Positions 18,677 to 28,175 of a DNA stretch of 64,000 nt are shown in pieces; positions within the stretch are counted from its first letter, which is position 1, and every line of letters starts with the position of its first letter. Position numbers and translations under genes: made by a program. The stretch comes from JALORV01 sp963702595 (lineage in GTDB: Bacteria > Pseudomonadota > Gammaproteobacteria > Burkholderiales > Burkholderiaceae_F), in contig CAVPDC010000021.1 of the NCBI GenBank assembly GCA_963702595.1, forward strand, positions 1 to 64,000. Reading direction: 5' to 3'. The notes below the pieces were generated by a model. The model was not told the origin of the DNA. It saw only the letters and a list, made by a program, of their open reading frames with translations, and did no database searches.

Positions 18677-19855
18677 ATGACCGAAGAGATCGTCGTCGCC
18701 GGGGTCGGCATGATCCCGTTCCGCAAGCCGGGGGATCACCCGCCGTATTTCGAGATGGGCGCCGAGGCGGCGCGGCTAGCGCTGGCGGATGCCGGCGTCG
18801 AGTACTCAGGGGTGCAACAGGCCTTCGTCGGCTATGTCTACGGCGACTCGACAAGCGGCCAGCGCGCGCTGTACGAAGTCGGCATGACGGGTGTGCCGAT
18901 CGTCAACGTCAATAACAACTGCTCGACCGGCTCCACCGCGCTCTATCTGGCACGGCAGGCGATTCTGGCGGGCGCCGACTGCGTGCTCGCATTGGGCTTT
19001 GAACAGATGAAGCCGGGCGCGCTCGGCGCGGTGTTCGCCGATCGGCCGACGCCGTTCGACCGCTTCGAGGAAGTGACCGGCGACCTGGTCGGAGAGCCGC
19101 AGATCCCGCTCGCGCTGCGCTACTTCGGCGGCGCGGGGCGCGAGCACATGCAGCGTTACGGCACGCCACTGGAGACCTTCGCGCAGATCCGCGCCAAGGC
19201 GAGCCGGCACGCCGAAAAGAACCCGCTGGCACTGTTCCGCAAGGTCGTGACCGCGGAGCAGGTGATGAATGACGTGCAGGTCTGGCCCGGCGTGATGACG
19301 CGCCTGATGGCGTGCCCGCCGACCTGCGGCGCGGCGGCGGCGCTGCTGGTCTCCGAAGACTATGCGCGTCGACATGGCATCGACAGCTCGGTCCGCATCC
19401 TGGCGCAGGCGATGACGACCGACACGCCGAGCACGTTCGGGCGTTCGATGATCAGCCTGGTTGGCGCCGACATGGCGAAGGCCGCCGCCGATGCGGTGTA
19501 CGAAGCCGCAGGAGTGGGCCCGGAGGACATCGATGTCTGCGAGCTGCACGACTGCTTCGCGCAGAACGAGCTGATCAGCTACGAAGCGCTCGGCTTCTGC
19601 GCGCCCGGCGCGGCGGCGCAGTTCGTCGCCGCTGGCGACAACACCTACGGCGGCAAGGTCGTTACCAATCCATCGGGCGGGCTGCTGTCCAAGGGCCATC
19701 CGCTCGGCGCGACGGGTCTCGCGCAATGCTTTGAGCTGACGCGGCAGCTGCGTGGCACGGCCGAAGCGCGCCAGGTCGAAGGCGCACGGCTGGCGCTGCA
19801 GCACAACCTCGGCCTCGGCGGCGCCTGCGTCGTGACACTTTACGGTCGCGGCTGA
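18677..19855 (+). CDS. Thiolase-family protein, SCP-x/lipid-transfer-like
   Basis: 392 aa of the thiolase fold. The nucleophilic Cys sits in NNNCSTGSTALYLARQAI, the His region is ELHDCFAQNELISYEALGF, and the C-terminal motif is NPSGGLLSKGHPLGATGL. This pattern belongs to the SCP-2/sterol carrier thiolase group rather than classical acetyl-CoA acetyltransferases. It likely cleaves the 3-ketoacyl-CoA made downstream of the adjacent acyl-CoA dehydrogenase; hydratase and hydroxyacyl dehydrogenase steps would be encoded elsewhere. Confidence 0.88.
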   Translation: MTEEIVVAGVGMIPFRKPGDHPPYFEMGAEAARLALADAGVEYSGVQQAFVGYVYGDSTSGQRALYEVGMTGVPIVNVNNNCSTGSTALYLARQAILAGADCVLALGFEQMKPGALGAVFADRPTPFDRFEEVTGDLVGEPQIPLALRYFGGAGREHMQRYGTPLETFAQIRAKASRHAEKNPLALFRKVVTAEQVMNDVQVWPGVMTRLMACPPTCGAAAALLVSEDYARRHGIDSSVRILAQAMTTDTPSTFGRSMISLVGADMAKAAADAVYEAAGVGPEDIDVCELHDCFAQNELISYEALGFCAPGAAAQFVAAGDNTYGGKVVTNPSGGLLSKGHPLGATGLAQCFELTRQLRGTAEARQVEGARLALQHNLGLGGACVVTLYGRG

Positions 19856-19871
19856 GCGCCGCGAACGCGCG

Positions 19872-19898
19872 TGGCCGCTCCGCCCTGCGCGGCGGCCA
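19872..19898. terminator. Possible terminator hairpin between convergent genes
   Basis: TGGCCGC at 19872-19878 pairs with GCGGCCA at 19892-19898 across a GC-rich 13-base loop, in the gap between the ends of the thiolase (+) and SpoVR (-) genes. There is only a weak T-run (GTGTTTCC), so termination activity is uncertain. Confidence 0.3.
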
Positions 19899-19917
19899 GT
19901 GTTTCCGGGCCGGCTTC

Positions 19918-21531
19918 CTAGGTGCGGTGAATCTTCAGCCGGTTATCGCTGTCGTCGACTTCCTCCAGGACGACATCGAAGTGCCACAGTTCCTTGATGT
20001 AACCGAGGATCTCGGTCGCGGTGTCGGCTTCGAGCAGGCGGCCGCGCTCGACACGGTGCTGCAGCAAGAGGGCGCGGTCGCCGTCCGCCGAGAAGCGCGT
20101 GACCGCCAGCGACGGTGTGTGCGCCTCGGGACGGTATTGGGCGGCGAGCATCTGGCGCACCCGTGCGTACCCGTGCTCGTTGTGGATGGCACGCACGCTG
20201 TACTTACTGCGGTCGCTTTCGTCATCGGTGATCGCGAACAGTCGCAGGTCGCGCATCACCTTGGGTGACAGATACTGCTCGATCAGGCTTTCGTCCTTGA
20301 AGTTGGACATCGCGAAGTGCACGGCCTCGACCCAGTCGGTCGACGCCAGGCGCGGGAACCATTCCCGATCCTCGTCGGTGGGATGCTCGCAGATGCGCCG
20401 GATGTCGCGATAGATCGAAAAACCCAGCGCGTAGGGATTCATGCCGCGATAGTTCTCTGCATCGAAGGACGGCTGGGTGACGACATCGCTGTGGTTCGAA
20501 AGCCACTCCAGCATGAAGCCGTCGTCGACCTGGCCGTGGTCATAGAGCTCGTGCAGCAGCGTGTAGTGCCAGAAGGTGGCGGCGCCTTCGTTGGCGACCT
20601 TGGTCAGCCTTTGCGGATAGAAGTACTGCGAGATCTTTCGCACGATGCGCACGAGCTCGCGCTGCCAGGGCGCAAGCTTCGGCGCGCACTTCTCGATGAA
20701 GTAGAGCAGGTTCTCCTGCGGATCGAACGATTCCGCCGCCGCCTCGGGCTTGGCCTCGGCGTTCTCGTACAGATAGGCGACGTCGGGGTTGTAGTGATGC
20801 TGCGCGAAGCGCAGGCGCTCGGCCAGGCGCTCGCGCTCGCGGCTCGCCGACAGCCGCGCCGGCTTCTTGTAGCGATCGACACCGTAGGGCGCCAGCGCAT
20901 GGCAGCAGTCCAGCACGCGCTCGACCTCGCGCCAGCCGTGCTGCTGCTCGCACTCGAGGATGAAGTTTCGCGCGAAGGTCAGATAGTCGAGGATGCCGTC
21001 GGCTTGCGTGAACTGGCGAAACAGGTAGTTGCTCTTGAAAAAGGCGTTGTGGCCGTAGGCGGCATGCGCCATCACCAGCACTTGCAAAGGCAGCGTGTTG
21101 GTTTCCATCAGATAAACCAGCGACGGACTGGTGTTGATAACGATCTCGTACGCCAGGCCGCTCATGCCCTTCTTGTACGTGTGCTCCTGGCCAAGCAGAT
21201 GCTTGCCGAAACTCCAGTGCGGGTAGTGCACGGGCATGCCGATCGTCGAGCACAGGTCGATCATCTGCGCCGCGGTGATCACCTCATACTGGATCGGATA
21301 AGTGTCGAGCTGCAGGCGCCGCGCATGCGCCGCGAGCGCGACGTCGAAGCGCTCCAGCAGAGGCACGGTCCATTCCGTGCCGACGGCGATCGGTGCTGCG
21401 GCGCGCAGGACTCCGGGTGCGGGCATCGGTACCGCGGGCCGCGACACCAGCCTGGGCCATGGCCGTTCGGGCGCGCTGCACGCGCGCAGCCGCGCAGGCG
21501 CCGGCAGCATGGCCAGATCCCAGGGGTTCAT
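19918..21531 (-). CDS. ycgB: SpoVR family protein
   Basis: 537 aa from the ATG at 21531. The SpoVR core begins about residue 60 with IQYEVITAAQMIDLCS and contains MPVHYPHWSFGKHLLGQE, GLAYEIVINTSPSLVYLMETNTL, AHAAYGHNAFFKSNYLF and the C-terminal NPYALGFSIYRDIRRI. Despite its name the family is common in non-sporulating proteobacteria, where it is co-encoded with PrkA and YeaH, as here. Function unresolved; the trio is linked to stress and stationary phase in E. coli. The alternative start upstream lies in the YeaH gene. Confidence 0.92.
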   Translation of the reverse strand: MNPWDLAMLPAPARLRACSAPERPWPRLVSRPAVPMPAPGVLRAAAPIAVGTEWTVPLLERFDVALAAHARRLQLDTYPIQYEVITAAQMIDLCSTIGMPVHYPHWSFGKHLLGQEHTYKKGMSGLAYEIVINTSPSLVYLMETNTLPLQVLVMAHAAYGHNAFFKSNYLFRQFTQADGILDYLTFARNFILECEQQHGWREVERVLDCCHALAPYGVDRYKKPARLSASRERERLAERLRFAQHHYNPDVAYLYENAEAKPEAAAESFDPQENLLYFIEKCAPKLAPWQRELVRIVRKISQYFYPQRLTKVANEGAATFWHYTLLHELYDHGQVDDGFMLEWLSNHSDVVTQPSFDAENYRGMNPYALGFSIYRDIRRICEHPTDEDREWFPRLASTDWVEAVHFAMSNFKDESLIEQYLSPKVMRDLRLFAITDDESDRSKYSVRAIHNEHGYARVRQMLAAQYRPEAHTPSLAVTRFSADGDRALLLQHRVERGRLLEADTATEILGYIKELWHFDVVLEEVDDSDNRLKIHRT

Positions 21532-21586
21532 CGGTTGGCCTCGTTGCCGCGCGCCAGCGGGGTTCGTCCGGCAAGAACTGGCGCGC

Positions 21587-22891
21587 TCATGCCGTTGTTT
21601 CCTTGCGCGCGAACAGTTCACGGAACACGGGCCAGATGTCGCGCCGGTCGTGCACCTTGCGTATGGCGAATCCGCTGTCGGCGACGGTCTCGTAGCACTG
21701 CCACAGATCCGATGGCCGGTTGAACCATCCGCTGGGATGGCTCGAGGGAATATCGATGTAGGCGAAGTAACGCACGCGTGGCAGGACTTCGGCCTGCAGG
21801 TAGCCGGCGCAGCGCTGCGCGTCGTCCTCGCCGCAATCGCCATCCGAGGCCTGTGCCACGTAGACGTTCCAGTCGGGGCCGGCGAAGCGCGACTCGATGA
21901 CCTTCTGCGCCAGTTGCAGCGCGGGCATCACGAGCGTGCCGCCGGACTGCGGATCGTGGAAGAACGTCTTCTCGTCGACCTCCTGCGCGGTCTCGGTGTG
22001 GCGAATGAACACGACTTCGACCGCTCTGTACTTGCGCTCGAGGAAGAGGTAGAGCAGCGCGAAGAAGCGCTTGGCAAGATCCTTCTTGCGCTCGTCCATC
22101 GAGCCCGAGACATCCATCAGGCACAGCATCACCGCGCGCGTCGCAGGCATGGCAACCGGCTGGCGCGCACGGAAGCGGCGGTCGATCGGTTCCAGGAACG
22201 GTAGTTGTCCGCTGCGCGCCCGCAGTTGCGCGATCTCGTCCTCGAGATTGGTGCGCCGTTCGGTCTCGAGCGGCTCCAGTTCGTCGAGTTTCTGCTCCAG
22301 CGCGACAAGCTGGCGTGCGATGCCGCCACGCAGCGCGATGCGCCGGGCGATCGACATGCGCATCGTCAGCACCGGCGACAGATTGGCCAGTACACCGTCC
22401 TTCGAATAGCCGGCACGGCGCGTGTGGATGTAGGTCACATCGCCGATCCGGGTCCGTTCCAGGTTCGGCAGCTCGAGGTCATCGAAGAAAAGCTGCAGGA
22501 ACTCGTCACGTGACAGGACGAAGCCGAAGTCGTCGCGGCTCTCGCCCTCGCCCGGCTCGTTGCCCTGCCCTCCGCCCTCGCCGCCGTCCGGTCGGGAAAT
22601 CGTGTCGCCCGGCACGTACTTGTGGTTGCCCGGCAGCACGAAGTCACGGCTGCCGGTCTTGTGGTCGTGATGCAGATAGGGCTCTTTCAGCCCGCGGCCC
22701 GGGATCGAGATCCGGCTGCCCTTGCCGACGTCGGCGATGCCGCGCTTGCCGATCTCGTCATCGACGGCACGCTTGATCTCGTCCTTGAAGCGCCGGATGA
22801 AGCGCTCGCGATTGACCGCGCTGCGCCCCGGCGGATCGGCGCGTCGATCGACGACGCGCATGTAACGGCTCGGGGCGGGGGAATCGGACAC
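21587..22891 (-). CDS. yeaH: YeaH/YhbH family VWA protein (DUF444)
   Basis: 434 aa. The N-terminal region has NRERFIRRFKDEIKRAVDDE, followed by a Gly/Glu-rich linker (about residues 100-120) and a von Willebrand A fold with the MIDAS motif LMDVSGSMDERKKD. The C-terminus FVRELFARKETT-like ends the family domain. It is the middle gene of the PrkA-YeaH-SpoVR operon and likely works as the MIDAS partner of the PrkA AAA protein, which is inferred from invariant co-occurrence. Confidence 0.93.
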   Translation of the reverse strand: MSDSPAPSRYMRVVDRRADPPGRSAVNRERFIRRFKDEIKRAVDDEIGKRGIADVGKGSRISIPGRGLKEPYLHHDHKTGSRDFVLPGNHKYVPGDTISRPDGGEGGGQGNEPGEGESRDDFGFVLSRDEFLQLFFDDLELPNLERTRIGDVTYIHTRRAGYSKDGVLANLSPVLTMRMSIARRIALRGGIARQLVALEQKLDELEPLETERRTNLEDEIAQLRARSGQLPFLEPIDRRFRARQPVAMPATRAVMLCLMDVSGSMDERKKDLAKRFFALLYLFLERKYRAVEVVFIRHTETAQEVDEKTFFHDPQSGGTLVMPALQLAQKVIESRFAGPDWNVYVAQASDGDCGEDDAQRCAGYLQAEVLPRVRYFAYIDIPSSHPSGWFNRPSDLWQCYETVADSGFAIRKVHDRRDIWPVFRELFARKETTA

Positions 22892-22915
22892 TCAGTCCTC
22901 GCGACGACTACGTTT

Positions 22916-24871
22916 TCACGACTGGGTCGACTTCTTGAAGTGCATGTACCAGTCGACCAGGCGCCGCACCTGCTTTTCGGTATAGCCGCGCGCGGCCATC
23001 CGGTTGACGAAGCTCTTGTGGCGCTCTTCCATTTCCTGCGAGCCCTTGGCCTCGAAGGAGATGATCGGCAGGATGTCCTCGGTCTTGCTGAACATGCGCT
23101 TCTCGATCACCACGCGCAGCTTTTCGTAGCTGGTCCAGTGCGGGTTCTTGCCGTGTGCGCGCGCCCGCAGCACGAAGTTGACGACCTCGTTGCGAAAGTC
23201 CTTCGGGTTCGAGATGCCGGCCGGCTTCTCGATCTTCTCCAACTCGTCGTTCAGGGCCTCGCGCGAGTACTGCATGCCGGTGTCCGGATCGCGCCAGTCT
23301 TCATCGAGCAGCCACTTGTCGGCGTAGGTCACGTAGCGGTCGAACAGGTTCTGCCCGTACTCGCCGTACGCATCCAGGTACGACATCTGAAGTTCCTTCT
23401 CGAGGAACTCGGCAAAGCGCGGCACGATCCATTCCTTGATGTGACCGCGCAGACGCCGCTTGTATTCCTCCTGGATGTCTTCCTTCGTCAGGCGATCCTC
23501 GAGCACGACCAGCAGGTTGACGGGGTCGGCCGCGATCTCGCTCGGGTCACGATTGAAAGCGGCCGAGATCGTCTTGAACGCCCAGCGTGTCGAGAGGCCC
23601 GAGAAGCCTTCCTGCATGCCGGCGTCGTCGCGATACTCCTTCACGCTCTTGCTGCGCGGATCGACGTCCTTGAGCGTCTCACCGTTGTACGAACGCAGCT
23701 TGCTGAAGACGGACGAGTTTTCCGGCACCGCCAAGCGCGAGAGCACGGAAAATTCGGCCAGCGTGCGCAGCGTCTGCGGCGCGCACGGTGACTCTGACAG
23801 CGTCGAGGACGCCAGCATCTTTTCGTAGATTCGAACTTCTTCGTCGACACGCAGGCAGTAGGGCACCTTGACGAGGTAGACGCGGTCGATGAAGGCCTCG
23901 TTGTCCTTGTTGTTGCGGAACTTCAGCCACTCGGCTTCGTTCGAGTGAGCCATGATGAAGCCGTTGAATGGCAGCGCCGGAAGCGCTTCGGTGCCCTTGA
24001 AGTTGCCTTCCTGGGTCGCCGTCAGTATCGGATTGAGCACCTTCAGCGGTGCCTTGAACATCTCGACGAATTCGACACAACGTGCCGAACCCAGGCACAG
24101 TGCGCCCGAGTAGCTGTACGCATCCGGGTCGTCCTGCGCGAACTGCTCGAGCATGCGGAGGTCGACCTTGCCAACCAGCGACGAGATGTCCTGGGTATTT
24201 TCGTCGCCGGGCTCGGTCTTGACGATGCCGATCTGGTTCAGCACCGACGGCATGATCCGTACGACCTGGAACTTCGACAGGTCGCCCTTGTATTCCCTCA
24301 GTCGCTTCAACGCCCACGGCGTGGCGATGCCGGTCAGCGCGCGACGCGGAATACCGTAGCGATCTTCCATCTCTGGGCCGAACCGGTCGCGCGGGAAGAG
24401 TCCCAGCGGCGACTCGAGCATCGGCGACAGCCGGCCCGTTATCGAGTCCTTCAGCGTATAGATCGGAAACTGCTCGCACAGCGACTTGATCTTCTCAGCA
24501 AGGGACGACTTGCCACCGCCGACCGGGCCGAGCAAGTACAGAACCTGTTTGCGCTCTTCCAGCCCCTGTGCAGCGTGGAGGAAGTACGCATACAGCGACA
24601 TCAGCGTCTCTTCCATGCCGTGAAAGTCGGCGAACGCATCCCAGGTCTGGATCACGCGGTTCTGGAAAATGCGCGACAGGCGAGGGTCATCGGCGGTGTT
24701 GACAAGCCGGGGCTTGCCGATCGCCTCGAGCACGCACTCGTGCGCACTCGCATACGCCATGCGGTCGCTCTTGCAGTACCGCAGGAAGTCTTCGACTCCC
24801 ATCTCTTCATCCAGCGCGCGGACGAAGGACTCGCGGAATGCGGTGAACAGTTCAGTGGGCGCGTTCATCAT
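22916..24871 (-). CDS. yeaG: PrkA family serine protein kinase
   Basis: 651 aa. An AAA-like N-terminal half contains Walker A LLGPVGGGKSSLAEKIKSL and FNGFIMAHSNEAEWLKFRNN; the C-terminal PrkA kinase-like domain ends with KRMFSKTEDILPIISFE and the conserved ERHKSFVNRMAARGYTEKQ. Cytoplasmic stress kinase/ATPase known in E. coli as YeaG and in Bacillus as PrkA. First gene of the operon with yeaH and SpoVR. In E. coli this operon depends on RpoS and nitrogen signals; I found no well-formed sigma-54 site upstream here. Confidence 0.93.
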   Translation of the reverse strand: MMNAPTELFTAFRESFVRALDEEMGVEDFLRYCKSDRMAYASAHECVLEAIGKPRLVNTADDPRLSRIFQNRVIQTWDAFADFHGMEETLMSLYAYFLHAAQGLEERKQVLYLLGPVGGGKSSLAEKIKSLCEQFPIYTLKDSITGRLSPMLESPLGLFPRDRFGPEMEDRYGIPRRALTGIATPWALKRLREYKGDLSKFQVVRIMPSVLNQIGIVKTEPGDENTQDISSLVGKVDLRMLEQFAQDDPDAYSYSGALCLGSARCVEFVEMFKAPLKVLNPILTATQEGNFKGTEALPALPFNGFIMAHSNEAEWLKFRNNKDNEAFIDRVYLVKVPYCLRVDEEVRIYEKMLASSTLSESPCAPQTLRTLAEFSVLSRLAVPENSSVFSKLRSYNGETLKDVDPRSKSVKEYRDDAGMQEGFSGLSTRWAFKTISAAFNRDPSEIAADPVNLLVVLEDRLTKEDIQEEYKRRLRGHIKEWIVPRFAEFLEKELQMSYLDAYGEYGQNLFDRYVTYADKWLLDEDWRDPDTGMQYSREALNDELEKIEKPAGISNPKDFRNEVVNFVLRARAHGKNPHWTSYEKLRVVIEKRMFSKTEDILPIISFEAKGSQEMEERHKSFVNRMAARGYTEKQVRRLVDWYMHFKKSTQS

Positions 24872-25223
24872 GACCTCCCCGACCCGTGGGTCAACAACGA
24901 AGCAAACGCGATGAACTCAGGGTAGATGACAACCCGCGTGTCTTGATGCTGTTAAAAGAAGAGCAATTGCCCGCCACTGTCTGCTGCTCGATGACGATCC
25001 TCGGCACAGCAAGGCTTTGCACGAAGTGCAACGGATGGCGGAAGAGGATTGCTGCGCTAGCGCAAACGGGCAGTTCGTCCGGTGGAAGGCGAAGGGATGA
25101 CCACTTCAACCGAACAGCCGAGCAAAAGGGCCGCCACGGCCTTCTCGCGTTGCATGAAAGGCGAGAACGGCCGCGAATGGCCTGCGAGTTCCGCGGATTG
25201 CGGCTTTCGGATCCGCTGCGCTG
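24872..25223. other. Upstream region of the PrkA operon, no gene seen
   Basis: 352 bases between the PrkA start and the end of the frameshifted amidohydrolase. Short frames on both strands have no ribosome-binding site or family resemblance. It should contain the promoter of the PrkA operon. A GTGG-N9-GC element at 24963-24977 (minus) fails sigma-54 spacing by one base. Confidence 0.45.
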
Positions 25224-26073
25224 CTAGCGCTTCGGGAACAATCGCTCGCCGTTGCCGTGCGCAATCCGGTCGGCGATCGGCCGTGGCAGTTGTCCGAGCC
25301 ACCCGCGGTAGACCTCCATCAGTTCGCCGTAGACCTGCCAGCGCTGTGGAATCCACGTGTCCGAGCCGACGATGAAGCGGTCCGGAAACGCCTCGAACAT
25401 CTGGCGCCACTCCGGGGTCAGCCGGTCTCCGTCGCCCGTGATGCCGTAGCGGTAGGAGAGTTCGCAGACGAGCCGCGGATGCGCGCGCAGGTACGCGCCG
25501 ACCTTGTCGGGCGGCGTGGAAAATCCTGTATGCGCCCAGATGATCTTGGCGCGCGGATCATGGCCGTACAGGATGTCGAGCGCCGCGTCGTCCACGTGCG
25601 CGTGCAGCCAAAGGTCGTGCTGGCGTGCGAAGTCGACCGTTCGACGGACCACTTCGCTCGCTGCTGCTTCGCCGCTCAGGTGGAACTCGCCGAGGCCGAC
25701 GTAGTAACCGCGCCTGAATTCTTCCTCGAGCAGCGTCAGCACGCGTGGCATCGGTGGACCAGGTCTGCACGTCGCTGCGCACGCGGTAGGGGCGCAGGAA
25801 CGGCACCACGCGCACGCCCTGCGGTGCGCCGTCGACCAGCGCATGCGTCCCGTCGTTCGGGCGACTGGTTGCGAGGATCGTCGTCACGCCGTTGGCGCGC
25901 ATCAGTGCGAACGCCTCGGCGACAGGAAAGCGGAAGCCGCTTTCCCAGTTCAGGTGCAGGTGGCCGTCGAAGAGCCGGCCCTCGTAACGCACCGCGCGCG
26001 CCGCCGGTTGCGCGCGAACCGTCGCAGCGAGCATGGACAGGCCCAATCCGACGTTGAACTCGCGACGGCGCAT
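25224..26073 (-). pseudogene. Amidohydrolase-family protein, split by a one-base shift
   Basis: The N-terminal frame starts at 26073 with a Tat-like leader (MRRREFNVGLGLSMLAATV) and reads RLFDGHLHLNWESGFRF, with HLH the expected metal motif, on to RSDVQTWSTDA near 25755. The C-terminal frame then continues in the next phase from about RVLTLLEEEFRRG through LWLHAHVDDAALDILYG and IIWAHTGFS to FIVGSDTWIPQR and the stop at 25224. Removing one base near 25745-25755 would join STDA to RVLTLLEEE and give about 283 aa, a normal TIM-barrel metal hydrolase. An assembly error is as likely as a true inactivating mutation. Confidence 0.75.
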
Positions 26074-26143
26074 GCACGGCACTCCGGCACCTGCAAAGCG
26101 CGCATCGTGCCATGCCGGCTGCAGGTGAGGTTCAGCGCGTGGC

Positions 26144-26926
26144 TCAGCAGCCGAGCAGCGGCAGGTCCACCGCTTGCAGGATGCGACCGTCCGCCGCCTG
26201 CACGAAGCCGACGATCGAGTAGCGCGCGGCATCGCTGTCCGCGGGCAGCTCCCATTTCATCGGCCCGGGCGTCAGTGGAAGCGGCCCGCTCCAGGCGCGC
26301 ACGACGCGGTCGTTGCGTAACTGCTCGCCGCGGTTCTCGCCGGCGCGCACGTTCGTCGCCAGTCCGCTGGCGACGAGTGCAAGGTAAAGACGTGGTTCCC
26401 GCGCGCTCGCCAGCGCGACGACGCTGGCGTTCAATGTCACGATGGTGCCGGCCGACTCGGCGTTCAGCGTGATGCGCACGGCGGCCGGTGTTGCCGAGAG
26501 CGTGCGTATCGCGTCATCGAACGTCGCGCGCCCGCTCCACCGCGGGAACTCCTGCCCCTGCACGAAGACGCCCGGTGTGTAGAGCGTGCGCGAGCCTCCG
26601 GCCGCTGCGAGCGCGCGCTGGCGCGCCGTGAACTCGGCACGCGCATAGGGGTCTTTCCAGCCGATGTGGTCCCAGTAGTTCACATGCAGCGCGATCGGCA
26701 CGACGCGATCGCGCGGATGGCGCGCGTCGAGCTGGCTGAGCCATCGATCCGCCGGCGGACAGCTCGAACACCCCTGCGAGGTATAGAGCTCGACGAGCAC
26801 CGCCTGGTGCGCCGGGCTCACGGCGCTGCAGCCACGCGCTTGCGCCGCCGTGATCGTCGGCACAACGGCAGCGAAAATGGCGGCGATCGTCGCGCGGGCA
26901 AACTGCGCGCGGGCCTTCGACCTCAT
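26144..26926 (-). CDS. DUF1223 domain-containing exported protein
   Basis: 260 aa from the ATG at 26926, whose ATGA overlaps the DoxX stop. N-terminal signal peptide ending near PTITAAQA. The thioredoxin-like DUF1223 core begins with VLVELYTSQGCSSCPPADRWL, a CxxC redox motif, followed by VVPIALHVNYWDHIGWKDPY. Periplasmic. It follows the bufferin genes and DoxX on the same transcript, so a role in handling metal or thiol stress in the periplasm is plausible but not shown. Confidence 0.85.
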   Translation of the reverse strand: MRSKARAQFARATIAAIFAAVVPTITAAQARGCSAVSPAHQAVLVELYTSQGCSSCPPADRWLSQLDARHPRDRVVPIALHVNYWDHIGWKDPYARAEFTARQRALAAAGGSRTLYTPGVFVQGQEFPRWSGRATFDDAIRTLSATPAAVRITLNAESAGTIVTLNASVVALASAREPRLYLALVASGLATNVRAGENRGEQLRNDRVVRAWSGPLPLTPGPMKWELPADSDAARYSIVGFVQAADGRILQAVDLPLLGC

Positions 26927-27396
26927 CGCAGGCCCATCAAGGCATCGAGCGACACGCGCCCCGCGCCGCGGCCTGCGAGATACAGCAGCGCCGTAGCCCA
27001 CACGAGGTGCGTCGGCCACGCGTCCGGATAGACGAAGACCTGGATCACCGCGGTCATGCCGAGCAGGGCGAGCGCCGAGGCGCGCGTGCAGAGACCGAAG
27101 ACCAGCAGGATCGGAAACAGGTGCTCCGCATAGGCGGCGAGGTGAGCGCCGAGTTCGGGCGGCAACAGCGGCAGCCGGTACTCGTCGGCGAACAGCGCGA
27201 CGGCGTTTTCACTGACGGTGATCCAGCCCTCGACCTTGGTGCGACCCGAGAGCCAGAACACGCCGGCGATGCCTAGGCGTGCCGCCAGCGCGAGCACGTC
27301 ATGGCCGATCAGCGAGGTGAGCATTCCGGCAGCGCGGTTGTACAGCGCGCGCGGCCCGGACACTGAGACTGGCGCGGGAATCGTGGAGGGCATCAT
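26923..27396 (-). CDS. DoxX family membrane protein
   Basis: 157 aa with four predicted membrane segments (around AARLGIAGVFWLSG, LAAYAEHLFPILLVFGL, ALALLGMTAVIQVFVYPDAW and TALLYLAGRGAG). The YAEHLFPILLVFGL and FVYP motifs are typical DoxX. DoxX proteins are a frequent fourth member of MNIO/bufferin operons. Overlaps the DUF1223 gene by four bases and starts two bases after bufC. Confidence 0.88.
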   Translation of the reverse strand: MMPSTIPAPVSVSGPRALYNRAAGMLTSLIGHDVLALAARLGIAGVFWLSGRTKVEGWITVSENAVALFADEYRLPLLPPELGAHLAAYAEHLFPILLVFGLCTRASALALLGMTAVIQVFVYPDAWPTHLVWATALLYLAGRGAGRVSLDALMGLR

Positions 27397-27398
27397 CG

Positions 27399-28175
27399 TC
27401 AGGCGTCCTTCAGAGGTATCGCCTGCATCTCGGCAAGGGCGCCGGCATGCAGGAACTGGTTGATCAATGTGGCCAGATCAGCGCTCGGGTCGACCTCGAG
27501 TGCGGCAGCTGCGGCGCCCGCAGCGCTGAGGCCCGCAGCGCAGGCCGACAGGAAGGCGGCCCCGGCGCGCGGCAGCGCGCAATCGTCCACGGCGCCGTGC
27601 GGCCGCGTCAGCAGGATGCCTTCGCCGCACCAGTCGATCTGCGCATCGAAGTCCGCACCGGGCGTCCGGTTGCGGCTCCACAGCGTGTAGACGGGGTGCT
27701 CGTCGCACCACGTCCAGCGCGCGGCCGCATGCGGACGCAGCGTGACGCGATCCATGTCCTCCAGACCAATCCGCGCAAGAGTGGCCGGGTCGAGGACGGC
27801 GTCGTCCGACGCGACATGGGCCTCGCTCCACAGCCGATCGACGCATGCGACGTCCGCCAGATAGGGAAGCTCCGCCGCCGGCTCGAAGTGCGCGAGGAAG
27901 TCGGGGAACGACTGCCCGTACGTCAGCAGCGTCGGCGTGCCCGGCAGCGCCTGCCGCGCATAGATCGACGCGGCGGCGCGGAACCACTCGTCGTCGACGA
28001 GGCGCGCGACCGCCGGAAAGTTCGCCTGCAACGCGTCGATGCAGCCCTTCAGCACCGTATTGCGGTAGACCGCGAAGCCGGGCTGCGCGACGAGGTAGGC
28101 CAGTGGCGGCGGCACGGCGGGATCCTCGGCAAGCAGCGCCTGCGCGAAGGCATCCTGATAGTTGGCGAGCCGCAT
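27399..28175 (-). CDS. bufC: HvfC/BufC family peptide-modification partner protein (DUF2063)
   Basis: 258 aa; ATG at 28175 overlaps the bufB stop. Contains the DUF2063 N-terminal helical domain (YQDAFAQALLAED, PGFAVYRNTVLKGCIDAL, NFPAVARLVDDEWFRAAA). This is the RiPP-recognition-containing partner of the MNIO enzyme, which binds the precursor leader and presents it. The tail past residue 200 is Ala-rich and low complexity. Third gene of the bufA-bufB-bufC order. Confidence 0.88.
   Translation of the reverse strand: MRLANYQDAFAQALLAEDPAVPPPLAYLVAQPGFAVYRNTVLKGCIDALQANFPAVARLVDDEWFRAAASIYARQALPGTPTLLTYGQSFPDFLAHFEPAAELPYLADVACVDRLWSEAHVASDDAVLDPATLARIGLEDMDRVTLRPHAAARWTWCDEHPVYTLWSRNRTPGADFDAQIDWCGEGILLTRPHGAVDDCALPRAGAAFLSACAAGLSAAGAAAAALEVDPSADLATLINQFLHAGALAEMQAIPLKDA

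Noticed and set aside
24963..24977. Possible sigma-54 promoter upstream of PrkA (minus strand GTGG-N9-GC)
   Set aside because: The invariant GG and GC are nine bases apart rather than ten, so the site should not work; no other match seen.
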